DNA from: Sandaracinomonas limnophila
Lineage (GTDB): Bacteria; Bacteroidota; Bacteroidia; Cytophagales; Spirosomataceae
DNA length: 64,000 nt
Assembly: GCF_004005965.1 (NCBI RefSeq)
Contig: NZ_SACY01000003.1
Coordinates: forward strand, 518,420 to 582,419
Direction: 5' to 3'
This document shows, piece after piece, positions 27,852-37,207 of the stretch (its first letter is position 1; the number at the start of each line of letters is the position of its first letter). A program made the position numbers and the translations under genes. The notes under the pieces are model-generated. The model worked only from the letters and a program-made list of their open reading frames with translations, searched no databases and was not told the origin of the DNA.

Positions 27852-28730
27852 TCATTTCAAAATCTCATAATTTTTATATTCCCCCAATCTCCAACCCGTT
27901 TTATCTTCAATGAATTGTAGGACTTTTCTTCTAAAATTCATTTTTTCACTCACTTTTTTGGTATCAACAAACAAAGGCCAATTTTGCTCTTCAATTCGCT
28001 TCTGCATAACTTTTGGATGTTTCCCTTCAAACCGCAAAAGTCGATCCGCATTACTAAAATCAAATTCAAAAGATTCCGGCATATTTTCCTTCATCCACTG
28101 CTCATCTTTATAAAATTGATTGAAATTCCGAACCTTATTATGAATGCCCGAAGGAGGTTTTACCCATCCGTAGTGGTAAATAAATGCGGGAATAAGTTTA
28201 ACATTTAACTTCCTATTATTTAATCTAAACCCTTGGGCGTCCCGATAAGAATGGACGCCAATGTGCGGTCGGACAATTCTTATTTCCCTTCGATACCACC
28301 TTCTAGAATGAGCTAAATAATCATAAGAGCCATAAAAATGTTTATAATGAAAAAGTAAACCTTCTACCTTAGAATCTGACAAATATTTTGCCATTTCCGA
28401 CTGAATTACGGGCAAATCTTCCTCATGTACACATTCATCTCCCTGGATATAAAAGGCCCAATCCACATCTTTTGAAACTTGCATCAAAGCCTTATCGGTT
28501 TCCAATGCAAATGCCTCACCCCCAGCCCGTTTGGAATCATCCCAAACTGTTTGAATAATTTTTATTTTTGGAGAATTGATAGATTGTATAAGTCCCAAGG
28601 TATCATCTTCAGAATTTCCTACGGCCACTACAAATTCTTCACAAATGGGTAAAATAGATTGAATTGCCTCAACAATTGAATAATCATTCTTGATGGCATT
28701 TCTGATAAAAGTGAATCCTGCTACCTTCAT
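27852..28730 (-). CDS. Family 2 glycosyltransferase
   Basis: 292 residues. GFTFIRNAIKNDYSIVEAI and EEFVVAVGNSEDDTLGLI match the nucleotide-sugar half of GT2 enzymes, and WAFYIQGDECVHEEDL holds a DxD-like site (GDE). RRWYRREIRIVRPH and a C-terminal basic helix follow. It is cytosolic or membrane-associated and of unknown acceptor. It starts one base into the nuoC stop (TAATG), so it is cotranscribed with nuoB-nuoC, where nuoD would be expected. Confidence 0.82.
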   Translation of the reverse strand: MKVAGFTFIRNAIKNDYSIVEAIQSILPICEEFVVAVGNSEDDTLGLIQSINSPKIKIIQTVWDDSKRAGGEAFALETDKALMQVSKDVDWAFYIQGDECVHEEDLPVIQSEMAKYLSDSKVEGLLFHYKHFYGSYDYLAHSRRWYRREIRIVRPHIGVHSYRDAQGFRLNNRKLNVKLIPAFIYHYGWVKPPSGIHNKVRNFNQFYKDEQWMKENMPESFEFDFSNADRLLRFEGKHPKVMQKRIEEQNWPLFVDTKKVSEKMNFRRKVLQFIEDKTGWRLGEYKNYEILK

Positions 28731-29206
28731 TAATATTTCACCTTAATTCCGTGATAGTTCTCCTGCACTTCATAATCTTTTCTAAGTGGATGGCCTTTCC
28801 AATCTTCTGGCATCAAAATTCTTCTTAGATCAGGGTGTCCTTTGAAATGTATTCCCATCAGATCAAATGCTTCTCTTTCGTGCCAATCTGCTGTTTTATA
28901 AATAGCAGTTAAACTATCTATTTCTGGATTACCTTCACGAGAAAGAATTACTTTCAAATGCAATGTTTCATTGAAAGGAATAGAATATAAGGTATAAATT
29001 ATATCAAATGTGTTTTTTTCTAGACCATTATCAACGGCAGTTATGCACGACAATTGATCAAAATAAGTTTCGGGCGATTTCCACAAAAAATCAACAATTT
29101 TGACTAAATCATCCGGATTACATTCCAATTGTCTATGATCCAACAAGACCGTTTCACAGCCCAAATGGTTTTGAATCAGGTTTTGGAAAAAGGAAAGTTC
29201 TTTCAT
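28730..29206 (-). CDS. nuoC: NADH-quinone oxidoreductase subunit C
   Basis: 158 residues, the 30-kDa-type subunit. [23 protein letters not shown] and [22 protein letters not shown] are the diagnostic complex I subunit C block. It sits in the peripheral arm next to NuoD and NuoB. It is not fused to NuoD, and no nuoD follows; the next gene is a glycosyltransferase. The 4-base ATGA overlap with nuoB indicates coupled translation. Confidence 0.93.
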   Translation of the reverse strand: MKELSFFQNLIQNHLGCETVLLDHRQLECNPDDLVKIVDFLWKSPETYFDQLSCITAVDNGLEKNTFDIIYTLYSIPFNETLHLKVILSREGNPEIDSLTAIYKTADWHEREAFDLMGIHFKGHPDLRRILMPEDWKGHPLRKDYEVQENYHGIKVKY

Positions 29207-29724
29207 GATTGATCGGCTAAGGCAGCTAATATTTTTTTAGGTGCTTGAATGGTCTCTTGCTGAATTTTTTCTTGTAATTTCAAAATCCCTCCAATCAATG
29301 CCTCTGGCCTTGGCGGACAACCGGGCACATATACATCCACAGGAATAATTCGATCCACACCTTTTACCACATGGTATCCATGTTCCCAATAAGGTCCACC
29401 ACAATTAGAACAAGATCCCATTGAAATCACATACCTCGGTTCGGCCATTTGTTCGTACAAACGACGAATTCTATCTGCCATTTTAAAGGTAACCGTTCCT
29501 GCCACAATCATAACATCTGATTGTCGAGGTGAAGGCCTTGGAAAAACTCCCAATCGGTCTAAATCATAGCCTGAAGCAAAGGTTTGCATCATTTCAATGG
29601 CACAACATGCCAATCCAAATCCCATGGGCCATAAAGAGCTAGCCCGTGCCCAATTTAGCAAATCCTCCACCGTTGTTACAACGGGACCCTCAGAAGCAAA
29701 TGATTGATCTAAAAAGCCCTTCAT
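29203..29724 (-). CDS. nuoB: NADH-quinone oxidoreductase subunit B
   Basis: 173 residues. [20 protein letters not shown] has the tandem Cys pair, [19 protein letters not shown] and [14 protein letters not shown] the other two ligands of iron-sulfur cluster N2, which passes electrons to quinone. It is a peripheral-arm subunit. nuoA is missing upstream; instead the gene is coupled by a shared base (TAATG) to a T9SS cargo gene. Together with the distant nuoN at 49413-50876 this shows that the nuo genes are dispersed. Confidence 0.94.
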   Translation of the reverse strand: MKGFLDQSFASEGPVVTTVEDLLNWARASSLWPMGFGLACCAIEMMQTFASGYDLDRLGVFPRPSPRQSDVMIVAGTVTFKMADRIRRLYEQMAEPRYVISMGSCSNCGGPYWEHGYHVVKGVDRIIPVDVYVPGCPPRPEALIGGILKLQEKIQQETIQAPKKILAALADQS

Positions 29725-30431
29725 TAGCGTATTAAAGTTAATTCCCCAATTAATTCAGGATAATCCGGTTCAGGAATTATCGAATAAATATAAGTACCTG
29801 TTGGTAAATACATCGAACCAGATGAATTTATCCCTATAAATTTTTTGTTCACATATCCATCAGTAGATTCAAATACAATTTTTCCCCACCGATCAAATAC
29901 TTTTACAATTGGTAAGGTTCTTGTGTATTTTTCCAAATTAATGATATCCCAAAAGGCATTTATATCATCTGCATTTCCCGTTATCGCATTTCTCGGATGC
30001 ACCGCTGGTAACAATTTTATACTTATCTCCACCTGATCCACACTTGTTGCCCCACAACTTCCTTTCAAAATATGCTCTTCTATGGAATTTAATGATCCTA
30101 AAGACAAAACTAATTTATTTTGTGCCAGTGATGTAGCATCTAAATGATTCAACAATTCATACCCTATCGTCCACTTAATATTCGATTTAGCAGCTTCACT
30201 TTCAAATGAAATAGGTAAAGGAATACTTATTGGAGCAGGATTTTTGGTACCAAGGTTATCATCCACATTATCCTTTCCAATATAAACTAGCTTTGTTGGC
30301 AAGTTTTTAATTCCACATTGTGAAAAACCTTGTATTGCATTGAAAAATACTCCAATCAGGATTAAGAATAACCAAGAAACTTTTAATTTTTTACCTAAAA
30401 TCATTTTTACTGCTCGCAGATTTTCATCCAA
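29724..30431 (-). CDS. Small secreted protein with T9SS type B (CHU_C) sorting domain
   Basis: 235 residues if read from the first [19 protein letters not shown], nine codons later (30404), gives a more normal signal peptide (cleavage near QGFSQ) and may be the true start. The middle is beta-rich with no recognised domain. The last 90 residues, with [15 protein letters not shown] and [13 protein letters not shown], are the gliding-motility-associated C-terminal sorting domain. The protein is exported and surface-attached. It is divergent from recG and leads directly into nuoB, with which it shares one base. Confidence 0.83.
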   Translation of the reverse strand: MDENLRAVKMILGKKLKVSWLFLILIGVFFNAIQGFSQCGIKNLPTKLVYIGKDNVDDNLGTKNPAPISIPLPISFESEAAKSNIKWTIGYELLNHLDATSLAQNKLVLSLGSLNSIEEHILKGSCGATSVDQVEISIKLLPAVHPRNAITGNADDINAFWDIINLEKYTRTLPIVKVFDRWGKIVFESTDGYVNKKFIGINSSGSMYLPTGTYIYSIIPEPDYPELIGELTLIR

Positions 30432-30472
30432 TTGGTAAATATACCTAAATTCACAAAATTTTTCGATTTCAA

Positions 30473-32566
30473 ATGTCTCATTTTTTTGAACAAGAGCTTT
30501 CCAAATTAAAAGGAGTTACTCCTCAACGATTGCCCTTGCTCCAAAATGAGCTTCGATTATTCACCTTTGCCGACTTAATCCAGTATTACCCTTTCCGTTA
30601 CGAGGACAGAACCCATTTTCACAAAATTCGAGAAATACACGAAGGAATGGAACATGCACAGTTCATCGGTCGCATTCGGTCCTATGAAAAAATTGGAGTT
30701 GGGCACAAACAACGACTAGTTGCGGAGGTTTCTGATGAATCGGGCCGAATAGAATTGGTTTGGTTTAAGGGCATACAATGGATAGAAAAAACCATAAAAC
30801 CCGGACTGGAGTTTATATTCTATGGAAAACCAACATTTTTCAATGGGAATTTGCAAATGACTCATCCGGAAATGGAATTATTTAAAAGTCAGGAACAAAC
30901 CGAAAAATCTTTTCAACCCATTTATTCCCTAACCGAAAAACTTCGAAAAAAATACATTGATAGCAAGGTTATTGCAGGATTACAAAAAAACCTTCTTGCC
31001 ATCTCCTTCCCCTACATCAGAGAAACACTTTCCGAGGAAATAATTCAACGATTTAAGTTAATAAGTAAACAGGAGGCCTTGTACCAAATACATCTGCCTG
31101 CTTCAGAAGCATGGCTGCACCAAGCCAAACGTCGACTAAAATTTGAAGAACTTTTTTACAATCAATTACGCTTAGTAAAGCATAATTTGATCCGAAAAAA
31201 CTCCTACCCTGGCCAAATATTTTCTTCTGCAGCTCTCTTAAAAAACTTTTACCACGAACATTTACCGTTTGAATTAACAGATGCACAGAAAAAAGTTATT
31301 CGGGAGATTTTTAACGACATGAAATCGGGCCAACAAATGAATCGACTGCTACAAGGTGATGTGGGCTCCGGAAAAACAATAGTGGCCTTTATTTGTATGC
31401 TCTTGGCAATCGACAACAAAGCGCAAGCCTGTATTATTGCCCCAACAGAAATTTTGGCCGACCAACACTTCAAAGGACTTTCAGTCTTTGCGGAGGCAAT
31501 GGGAATTACGATTGCCAAATTAACCGGATCCACAAAGAAAAAAGATCGCATTGAACTTTTTGAAAACTTGGCAAATGGAAAACTTCAAATTTTGGTTGGA
31601 ACACATGCCATTTTAGAGGATCCTGTTGTTTTCAAAAACCTTGGACTTTGTATCATAGACGAGCAACACCGCTTTGGTGTAGCCCAAAGAGCAAAACTTT
31701 GGGAGAAAAACCAAAATATACATCCTCATATTTTAGTCATGACTGCTACTCCAATTCCTAGAACTTTGGCGATGACTTTATATGGGGATTTAGATATTTC
31801 TGTTATCGACCAATTACCAGCAGGAAGAAAACCCATTCAAACCATTCATCGATTTGATGCGCACCGCCTACAAGTTTTTGGGTTTATGCAAAGAGAAATC
31901 GAAAAAGGTCGACAAATATATGTGGTGTATCCATTGATAGAAGAATCCGAAAAAATGGACCTAAAAGATTTGATGGATGGCTACGAAAGTATTTCAAGAG
32001 CTTTCCCAAATCAACATTTAAGTATTTTGCATGGAAAAATGAAACCTGCAGATAAAGACTTTGAAATGGCTCGCTTTTTGAAACAAGAAACCCAAATCAT
32101 GGTTGCAACTACGGTAATTGAAGTAGGAGTAAATGTACCTAACGCCTCAGTGATGGTCATAGAAAATGCAGAGCGATTTGGACTTTCTCAATTGCATCAA
32201 TTAAGAGGTCGTGTGGGAAGAGGTGCTGATCAAAGTTATTGCATTCTCATGACTAAATACGAATTAGGTGTTGATACCAAGAAAAGGATTGAAACCATGG
32301 TGAAAACTAATAATGGATTCGAAATTGCTGAAGTAGATTTAGAATTAAGAGGACCCGGAGACATGAGCGGTACCCGACAATCTGGTGCCGTAGACATGAT
32401 GATTGCCGATTTAGCAAAAGATTCGGAAATTCTTAAATTTGCTAGAGAAACGGCTATTGAAATTCTAACTGCTGACCCAGAATTAAAAGAAGAAAAAAAC
32501 CAGGTTATACGTCAACAAATAGCTCTCCAAAGAAAAGACCAAACCAATTGGGCGCAAATTTCTTAA
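30473..32566 (+). CDS. recG: ATP-dependent DNA helicase RecG
   Basis: 697 residues, full length. The N-terminal wedge/OB domain (about 60-160) grips branched DNA; helicase motifs follow: LLQGDVGSGKTIVAF (Walker A, near residue 295), DEQHRFGVAQR (motif II), MTATPIPRTLAMTLYGD (III) and QLRGRVGRGADQSYC (VI), then the TRG-like ELRGPGDMSGTRQSG. It remodels stalled forks and Holliday junctions. Its stop overlaps that of the convergent yqgE gene through a TTAA tetramer. Confidence 0.95.
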   Translation: MSHFFEQELSKLKGVTPQRLPLLQNELRLFTFADLIQYYPFRYEDRTHFHKIREIHEGMEHAQFIGRIRSYEKIGVGHKQRLVAEVSDESGRIELVWFKGIQWIEKTIKPGLEFIFYGKPTFFNGNLQMTHPEMELFKSQEQTEKSFQPIYSLTEKLRKKYIDSKVIAGLQKNLLAISFPYIRETLSEEIIQRFKLISKQEALYQIHLPASEAWLHQAKRRLKFEELFYNQLRLVKHNLIRKNSYPGQIFSSAALLKNFYHEHLPFELTDAQKKVIREIFNDMKSGQQMNRLLQGDVGSGKTIVAFICMLLAIDNKAQACIIAPTEILADQHFKGLSVFAEAMGITIAKLTGSTKKKDRIELFENLANGKLQILVGTHAILEDPVVFKNLGLCIIDEQHRFGVAQRAKLWEKNQNIHPHILVMTATPIPRTLAMTLYGDLDISVIDQLPAGRKPIQTIHRFDAHRLQVFGFMQREIEKGRQIYVVYPLIEESEKMDLKDLMDGYESISRAFPNQHLSILHGKMKPADKDFEMARFLKQETQIMVATTVIEVGVNVPNASVMVIENAERFGLSQLHQLRGRVGRGADQSYCILMTKYELGVDTKKRIETMVKTNNGFEIAEVDLELRGPGDMSGTRQSGAVDMMIADLAKDSEILKFARETAIEILTADPELKEEKNQVIRQQIALQRKDQTNWAQIS

Positions 32567-33129
32567 TTTAAACTTGGGTCATCAGGGTAAGTCGCCAAAA
32601 CCCGGTAATCTCCCCCTAAATCTTGCAAAACTTGCCTCCACAAATCGGCAAAAGGTGTATCAAAAACATATTTAGGTTGAACCTTTGCCAAATGCCAAGA
32701 ATTAGAATCTATTTCTCGTTCCAACTGGCCACCATCCCATCCTGAATAGCCAATAAAGAATTTTATTTCATCGAAATTTATTTTCTCATTTACAATGGCA
32801 TCAATTGCCTCGTTAAAATCACCCGCCCAATACAAATCATCCACTATTCTTACCCCGCCTGAAATTAAATCAGGTCTTTTATGCAAAAATTGCAAAATAC
32901 TTGGATCGACAGGACCACCCGAAAATAATGGGATATCCTCTAAACTTTGACCCTCCAAAAAGGGCTCTAAAATCGTATCATGCTTTTGATTTAGGATTAA
33001 GCCAAAGGTATGGGAAGCCGAATGCTCACAAATCAAAACCACTTTTCTGTGAAAAGAAAGATCTCCCAAATATGGTTCTGCAACCAAAAGTGTTCCAGCT
33101 TGTAGAGGTACATTTCTCTTAAACGCCAT
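32563..33129 (-). CDS. YqgE/AlgH family protein (UPF0301)
   Basis: 188 residues with AGTLLVAEPYLGDLSFHRKVVLICEH near the N-terminus, GLILNQ, LFSGGPVDPSILQFLHK, and FIGYSGWDGGQLEREI, the characteristic UPF0301 blocks. The fold is known but its molecular role is not settled; in pseudomonads the homologue AlgH influences alginate production. It is a cytosolic single-domain protein of normal length. It is transcribed divergently from folK, 28 nt away. Confidence 0.9.
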   Translation of the reverse strand: MAFKRNVPLQAGTLLVAEPYLGDLSFHRKVVLICEHSASHTFGLILNQKHDTILEPFLEGQSLEDIPLFSGGPVDPSILQFLHKRPDLISGGVRIVDDLYWAGDFNEAIDAIVNEKINFDEIKFFIGYSGWDGGQLEREIDSNSWHLAKVQPKYVFDTPFADLWRQVLQDLGGDYRVLATYPDDPSLN

Positions 33130-33138
33130 ATTTTTTTG

Positions 33139-33146
33139 TAAGTTTG
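33139..33146 (+). promoter_or_regulatory. -7 element of folK
   Basis: TAAGTTTG lies 11 nt before the ATG at 33158. A TTTTTTTG touches it rather than sitting at -33. Confidence 0.35.
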
Positions 33147-33157
33147 AAACGAATTTA

Positions 33158-33649
33158 ATGAATATGTCACATCTAGCCTATATCTCTTTGGGGGGAAATA
33201 TTGGAAATACTTTAGAAATTTTCCAAAATGCACTTCTAGCAATTGAAAAAAAATTGGGCAAAATCATTCAAAAATCATCCATTTACCAAACCGCTGCCTG
33301 GGGAAAAGAAGACCAAAATGACTTTCTTAATCAAGTCATTTTAATAGAAACTTCATTTGATGCAAAAAAATTATTAGATAGTTTGTTAACTATCGAATTA
33401 TTATTTGAAAGAAAACGAATTGAGCGTTGGGGGCCACGTACCTTAGATCTAGATTTACTAAGTTTTGATAATCAAATTGAAAATTCGGAATCACTAGTCC
33501 TACCCCATCCAAGGATTCAAGAGAGAAAATTTATATTAGTTCCCCTTGCTGAACTTAATCCAAATTGGGTACATCCAATGCTACGCAAGTCTGTAAGTGA
33601 ATTGTTAGACAATTGCGCTGACCAGCTAAAAGTTAAAAGGATTAGTTGA
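33158..33649 (+). CDS. folK: 2-amino-4-hydroxy-6-hydroxymethyldihydropteridine pyrophosphokinase
   Basis: 163 residues. AYISLGGNIGNTLEIFQNAL, SSIYQTAAWG, DFLNQVILIET, and the RWGPRTLDLDLLSFDN motif with its two magnesium-binding Asp residues identify HPPK. LPHPRIQERKFILVPL is the closing block. It pyrophosphorylates the pterin precursor in folate synthesis. A second ATG two codons in (33164) is equally possible. Its last 8 bases overlap the end of the convergent purN. Confidence 0.95.
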   Translation: MNMSHLAYISLGGNIGNTLEIFQNALLAIEKKLGKIIQKSSIYQTAAWGKEDQNDFLNQVILIETSFDAKKLLDSLLTIELLFERKRIERWGPRTLDLDLLSFDNQIENSESLVLPHPRIQERKFILVPLAELNPNWVHPMLRKSVSELLDNCADQLKVKRIS

Positions 33650-34202
33650 AAAGTAATTTTTCAATCACTTCTGGAAAGTGTTTATGTTCCAGAACTTGTC
33701 CTTTAGAGGCAACATCGTCAGCAGTATCACTTGGTAAAACAGGATATGAGCCTTGGAAAATAATATTTCCTTCATCATAATGTTCATTCACAAAATGAAT
33801 AGTGATACCAGACTCCTTTTCTTTTTGGGCAACAACTGCGTCATGTACATGATGTCCGTACATCCCTTTTCCACCAAATTTGGGCAACAACGCCGGATGT
33901 AGATTAATCATTTTATTTGGAAATGCCTGTACAAATGAGGCAGGAATTAGCCATAAAAATCCTGCTAAAACAATTAGATCAGGCGAATCTGCCTGCAATT
34001 CATGTAAAATTTGTCCAGATTTATATTCTTCTCGATTAAAAACTCGACAAGGAATTCCTAGGCGCTCTGCACGAGCAATGACACCTGCCTGCGGGTTATT
34101 GCAATAAATTCTTTCAATCAGTAAGCATTTATCTTTGAAATACTCAGCAATTTTTTCTGCGTTTGATCCAGAACCCGAAGCGAAAATGACAATCTTTTTC
34201 AA
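33642..34202 (-). CDS. purN: Phosphoribosylglycinamide formyltransferase
   Basis: About 186 residues. MKKIVIFASGSGSNAEKIAEYF, RVFNREEY, IVLAGFLWLIPASFVQAF, INLHPALLPKFGGKGMYG and DEGNIIFQ are PurN motifs with the catalytic Asn-His-Asp set. It formylates GAR with 10-formyl-THF. I choose a TTG start at 34202: the in-frame ATG at 34304 would add 34 residues unlike the family, run through the likely promoter (-7 box at 34220-34227) and overlap the bshA start. Confidence 0.9.
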   Translation of the reverse strand: MKKIVIFASGSGSNAEKIAEYFKDKCLLIERIYCNNPQAGVIARAERLGIPCRVFNREEYKSGQILHELQADSPDLIVLAGFLWLIPASFVQAFPNKMINLHPALLPKFGGKGMYGHHVHDAVVAQKEKESGITIHFVNEHYDEGNIIFQGSYPVLPSDTADDVASKGQVLEHKHFPEVIEKLLFN

Positions 34203-34219
34203 ATTTGTTAATTTTTCAA

Positions 34220-34227
34220 CAAATTTA
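34220..34227 (-). promoter_or_regulatory. -7 element of purN
   Basis: TAAATTTG on the minus strand, placing transcription start near 34216, about 14 nt before the TTG at 34202. This supports the shorter purN start. No good -33 is seen. Confidence 0.4.
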
Positions 34228-34237
34228 AGTCGAAATA

Positions 34238-34267
34238 TTGAACCTTTCTGATTTTCCCATAGTTTTG
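34238..34267 (+). promoter_or_regulatory. Promoter of bshA
   Basis: TTG (34238-34240), 19 bases, TAGTTTTG (34260-34267), 20 nt before the ATG at 34288. Confidence 0.55.
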
Positions 34268-34287
34268 TTTGTTCAAACGATTTTGAA

Positions 34288-35439
34288 ATGAAAATAGGTA
34301 TCATTTGTTACCCAACCTATGGAGGCAGTGGAGTGGTTGCTACAGAATTAGGCAAGGCCTTGGCAGCTGTTGGACATGAGGTGCATTTTATTACCTATAC
34401 CCAACCCCCTCGATTGGATTTTTTCTCTGAAAACATCTTTTATCATGAGGTGAGCGTTGCTTCTTATCCTCTATTTGAATATTTACCCTACGAATCTGCC
34501 CTTGCCAGCAAAATGGTGGATGTGACTTTAAATGAAAAATTAGATTTAATTCACGTTCACTATGCCATTCCACACGCATCGGCGGCCTATTTGGCCAAAC
34601 AGATCTTAAAATACAAAGGTGTACATATCCCAGTCATAACGACTCTACACGGAACCGACATTACCTTGGTAGGCAAAGATCCATCTTTTGAACCCGTAGT
34701 TACTTTTTCAATCAATGAGTCGGATGGTGTAACTGCAGTTTCTGAAAGTTTGAAACAAGATACATATTCCGAATTTGAGATTTTAAGCAATATAGAAGTC
34801 ATTCCTAATTTCATCGATTTAAATCGTTTCAAGCGACAAGAAAAGACACATTTCAAAAAGGCCATTTGTCCCAACGGAGAAATGCTTTTAATGCATACTT
34901 CAAATTTTAGAGCTGTTAAACGTATCCAAGACATCGTTCAGGTTTTTGAGAAAGTAAATAAAGTCATACCTTCAAAATTATTGTTGGTGGGTGATGGCCC
35001 CGAAAGAACAGGAATAGAGCATTTGTGTAGAGAATTAGGAGTTTCCCAAGATGTACGATTTCTTGGAAAATTAGATATCATTGAAGAAGCCCTCTCATTA
35101 GCCGATTTATTTTATTTGACTTCTGAAAAAGAGAGTTTCGGTCTAGCCGCTTTAGAGGCTATGGCCTGTGAAGTGCCTGTAATTTCATCTAATGCGGGTG
35201 GAATCCCCGAAGTAAATTTACACGGCATAACGGGTTATGTTAGTGAAATTGGCGACATCAATGATATGGCGGCCAATAGTATCAAAATTTTAGAAGACCC
35301 TGCCCTTCATTCCCAAATGAAACAAAATGCGCTGTTGCGTGCCAAGGAGTTTGATTTAAAAGTTATTCTTCCAAAGTATGAGGCTTATTATCAGAAAGTC
35401 TTGGGACAAAGTTGGAGGTTTCCGGAGAAAGTAATTTAG
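34288..35439 (+). CDS. bshA: N-acetyl-alpha-D-glucosaminyl L-malate synthase
   Basis: 383 residues, GT4 glycosyltransferase. [25 protein letters not shown], the [17 protein letters not shown] block and [18 protein letters not shown] [16 protein letters not shown] are typical of Bsh[21 protein letters not shown] is the GT4 nucleotide-sugar site. It joins GlcNAc to L-malate, the first step of bacillithiol synthesis in the cytosol. bshB and bshC are not in the window. The TAG stop runs straight into a GTGAGC-type octamer array. Confidence 0.92.
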   Translation: MKIGIICYPTYGGSGVVATELGKALAAVGHEVHFITYTQPPRLDFFSENIFYHEVSVASYPLFEYLPYESALASKMVDVTLNEKLDLIHVHYAIPHASAAYLAKQILKYKGVHIPVITTLHGTDITLVGKDPSFEPVVTFSINESDGVTAVSESLKQDTYSEFEILSNIEVIPNFIDLNRFKRQEKTHFKKAICPNGEMLLMHTSNFRAVKRIQDIVQVFEKVNKVIPSKLLLVGDGPERTGIEHLCRELGVSQDVRFLGKLDIIEEALSLADLFYLTSEKESFGLAALEAMACEVPVISSNAGGIPEVNLHGITGYVSEIGDINDMAANSIKILEDPALHSQMKQNALLRAKEFDLKVILPKYEAYYQKVLGQSWRFPEKVI

Positions 35440-35520
35440 TGAGCAGAGTGAGCAAAGTTTAATTAAAAGACTTGCTCACTGGCTCACTCTGCTCACTGGC
35501 TCACTAATTCACTCGCTCAC
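35439..35520. repeat. Octamer array (GTGAGCNN) with inverted arms between bshA and trpB2
   Basis: GTGAGCAGAGTGAGC (35439-35453) is repeated perfectly inverted at 35482-35496, and 8-bp units of GCTCACTN type continue to 35520. The same 15-mer occurs again inverted at 57085-57099 and 57255-57269. The array fills the gap between two convergent genes and abuts both stop codons. Confidence 0.8.
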
Positions 35521-36882
35521 TTATATAGTCGGAGTATTCAACTCTGCCAAAGAAGCATCAATTTGCTCTTGAGTCACCTCGAAATCAACTAATTTACCTG
35601 CAAGATATTGTTCATAAGAACCAAGGTCGAAGTTTCCGTGTCCACAAAGATTAAATAAAATCGTTTTGGAAACCCCTTCTTTTTCAGCTTGTTTTACTTG
35701 TCGAATCACTTCAGCAATTGCATGAGTAGCTTCTGGAGCAGGAATAATTCCTTCCGTTTTTGAGAACAAAATACCAGCTTCAAAACATTCGTTTTGATTG
35801 ATTGCATCTGCTTCGATTAAGCCATCTTTCAACAATTGACTAATAATTGCTCCAGCTCCATGGTAACGAAGTCCACCGGCATGAATTGGTGAAGGGATGA
35901 AATTATGTCCCAAAGTGTACATTGGGATCAATGGCGTCATACCTACGGTATCTCCAAAGTCGTAGCGGAACACCCCTCTAGTCAATTTTGGACAGGAAGT
36001 TGGTTCAACGGCAACGGCACGGGTTTGTGGTCCACCGGTTAAATTATTTTGCAAGAATGGGAAGGTAATTCCTGCAAAGTTAGAGCCCCCTCCAAACGGC
36101 GCAACAATAATATCAGGATAATCACCTGCTTTTTCCATTTGTTTCATAGCTTCTAAACCTATAATAGTTTGGTGCATCAAAACGTGATTTAATACAGAGC
36201 CTAGTGCATATTTTGTATCTTCATTCATAGCAGCCACCTCAACTGCTTCCGAGATGGCAATACCCAAACTTCCTGGTGAATTCGGATCTTGGGCAAGTAT
36301 TTGTCGACCCGCATTTGTCAAATTAGTTGGAGAAGGATGTACCTTTGAGCCCCAAGTATTCATCATGATTTTACGGTAAGGTTTCCCATCGTAACTTACT
36401 TTTACCATGTAAACCTCACAGTCGATATTGAATAAAGAACAAGCAAAGCTAAGAGCAGAGCCCCATTGGCCGGCACCGGTTTCTGTAGATATTTTCTTTA
36501 CCCCTTCCTTCGCATTGTAATATGCCTGTGGGATGGCGGTGTTGGGTTTGTGAGAACCAGCAGGACTCGTTCCCTCGTATTTGTAATAGATTTTACATTT
36601 CGTATTTAAGGCTTTTTCTAGTCCTAGGGCACGATACATCGGGGTTGGTCGCCAGATTGAATATAAATTTCTTACTTCATCAGGTATTTCTACCCAGCGC
36701 TCCTGTGTCACCTCTTGCTTGATTAATTCCATAGGAAATAAAGGAGCTAAATCCTCTGGTCCTACAGGCTGCTGTGTACCTGGATGTAAAGGAGGAAGTG
36801 GTTTATTGGGCATATCTGCCACGATATTATACCAATGTGTAGGGATTTCGGATTCGTCTAAAAGTATTTTTCTTGATGCCAT
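35521..36882 (-). CDS. TrpB2-type tryptophan synthase beta chain
   Basis: 453 residues from the ATG at 36882. The open frame runs 41 codons further upstream, but that part (starting MPTWRLRLSEARKLEG) is translation of a REP-like repeat and is not protein. AGSHKPNTAIPQAYYN holds the PLP lysine, STETGAGQWGSALSFACSLF and VAPFGGGSNFAGITFPF the phosphate-binding and active-site loops. It belongs to the long TrpB-like group (TrpB2), which makes tryptophan from indole and serine, often without TrpA. No other trp genes are near, so it may act in indole salvage. Confidence 0.92.
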   Translation of the reverse strand: MASRKILLDESEIPTHWYNIVADMPNKPLPPLHPGTQQPVGPEDLAPLFPMELIKQEVTQERWVEIPDEVRNLYSIWRPTPMYRALGLEKALNTKCKIYYKYEGTSPAGSHKPNTAIPQAYYNAKEGVKKISTETGAGQWGSALSFACSLFNIDCEVYMVKVSYDGKPYRKIMMNTWGSKVHPSPTNLTNAGRQILAQDPNSPGSLGIAISEAVEVAAMNEDTKYALGSVLNHVLMHQTIIGLEAMKQMEKAGDYPDIIVAPFGGGSNFAGITFPFLQNNLTGGPQTRAVAVEPTSCPKLTRGVFRYDFGDTVGMTPLIPMYTLGHNFIPSPIHAGGLRYHGAGAIISQLLKDGLIEADAINQNECFEAGILFSKTEGIIPAPEATHAIAEVIRQVKQAEKEGVSKTILFNLCGHGNFDLGSYEQYLAGKLVDFEVTQEQIDASLAELNTPTI

Positions 36883-36953
36883 GGGGTTTAAATAGGTATT
36901 TAGGTTTTTAAATGAATTTGAAAAGTACAAATTATTTTTGAAAAAGTCCACAC

Positions 36954-36995
36954 CGGAGCCTTCGAGTTTCCTCGCTTCGCTCAGCCTCAGTCTCC
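36954..36995 (-). repeat. REP-like element, copy 1 (left inverted copy)
   Basis: 42 bp from CGGAGCCTTCGAG to CAGTCTCC. It matches the reverse complement of copy 4 (37685-37726) at 40 of 42 positions. The inner CTCGCTTCGCTCAG / CTGAGCGAAGCGAAG segment is the common core of all full copies. Confidence 0.85.
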
Positions 36996-37078
36996 ATGTT
37001 GGCAATTATAATATTATTGGTTTTTAAAAAAATTTAATTTGAATAATTTAATTCATTAGAATTCAATTTACCCAGAAA

Positions 37079-37128
37079 GGAGACTGAGGTGCCACATTGA
37101 GTTTGCCGAAATGCTCTCGAAGCCACCT
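37079..37128 (+). repeat. REP-like element, copy 2 (divergent, lacks the core)
   Basis: GGAGACTGAGGTGCCACATT then GAGTTTGCCGAAATGCT, then CTCGAAGCC. It matches the 5' extension of copy 3 read in reverse (CTGAGGTGTCACATTGAG) but lacks the GAGCGAAGCGAAG core. Confidence 0.65.
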
Positions 37129-37207
37129 TCAACTTACTGATAATTTTATATCCAAAACATCCAAAATTTCCTTGAAACCATTAACTTAGATTATCTAACC
37201 ACAAATC

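Larger units (their letters stand above)
36883..37207. other. 325-nt spacer between trpB2 and the GIY-YIG gene
   Basis: Holds two REP-like copies (36954-36995 and 37079-37128) separated by an A+T-rich stretch (36996-37078). No gene is supported; the open frames across it are repeat translation. No TAnnTTTG box is convincing for either flanking gene. Confidence 0.6.

Noticed and set aside
34203..34304. Longer purN from the ATG at 34304
   Set aside because: The extra 34 residues do not resemble PurN, run through a -7 box and overlap the divergent bshA start.
36883..37005. 41-codon N-terminal extension of the TrpB2 gene (MPTWRLRLSEARKLEG...)
   Set aside because: It translates the REP-like repeat at 36954-36995; family homology begins at the ATG at 36882.
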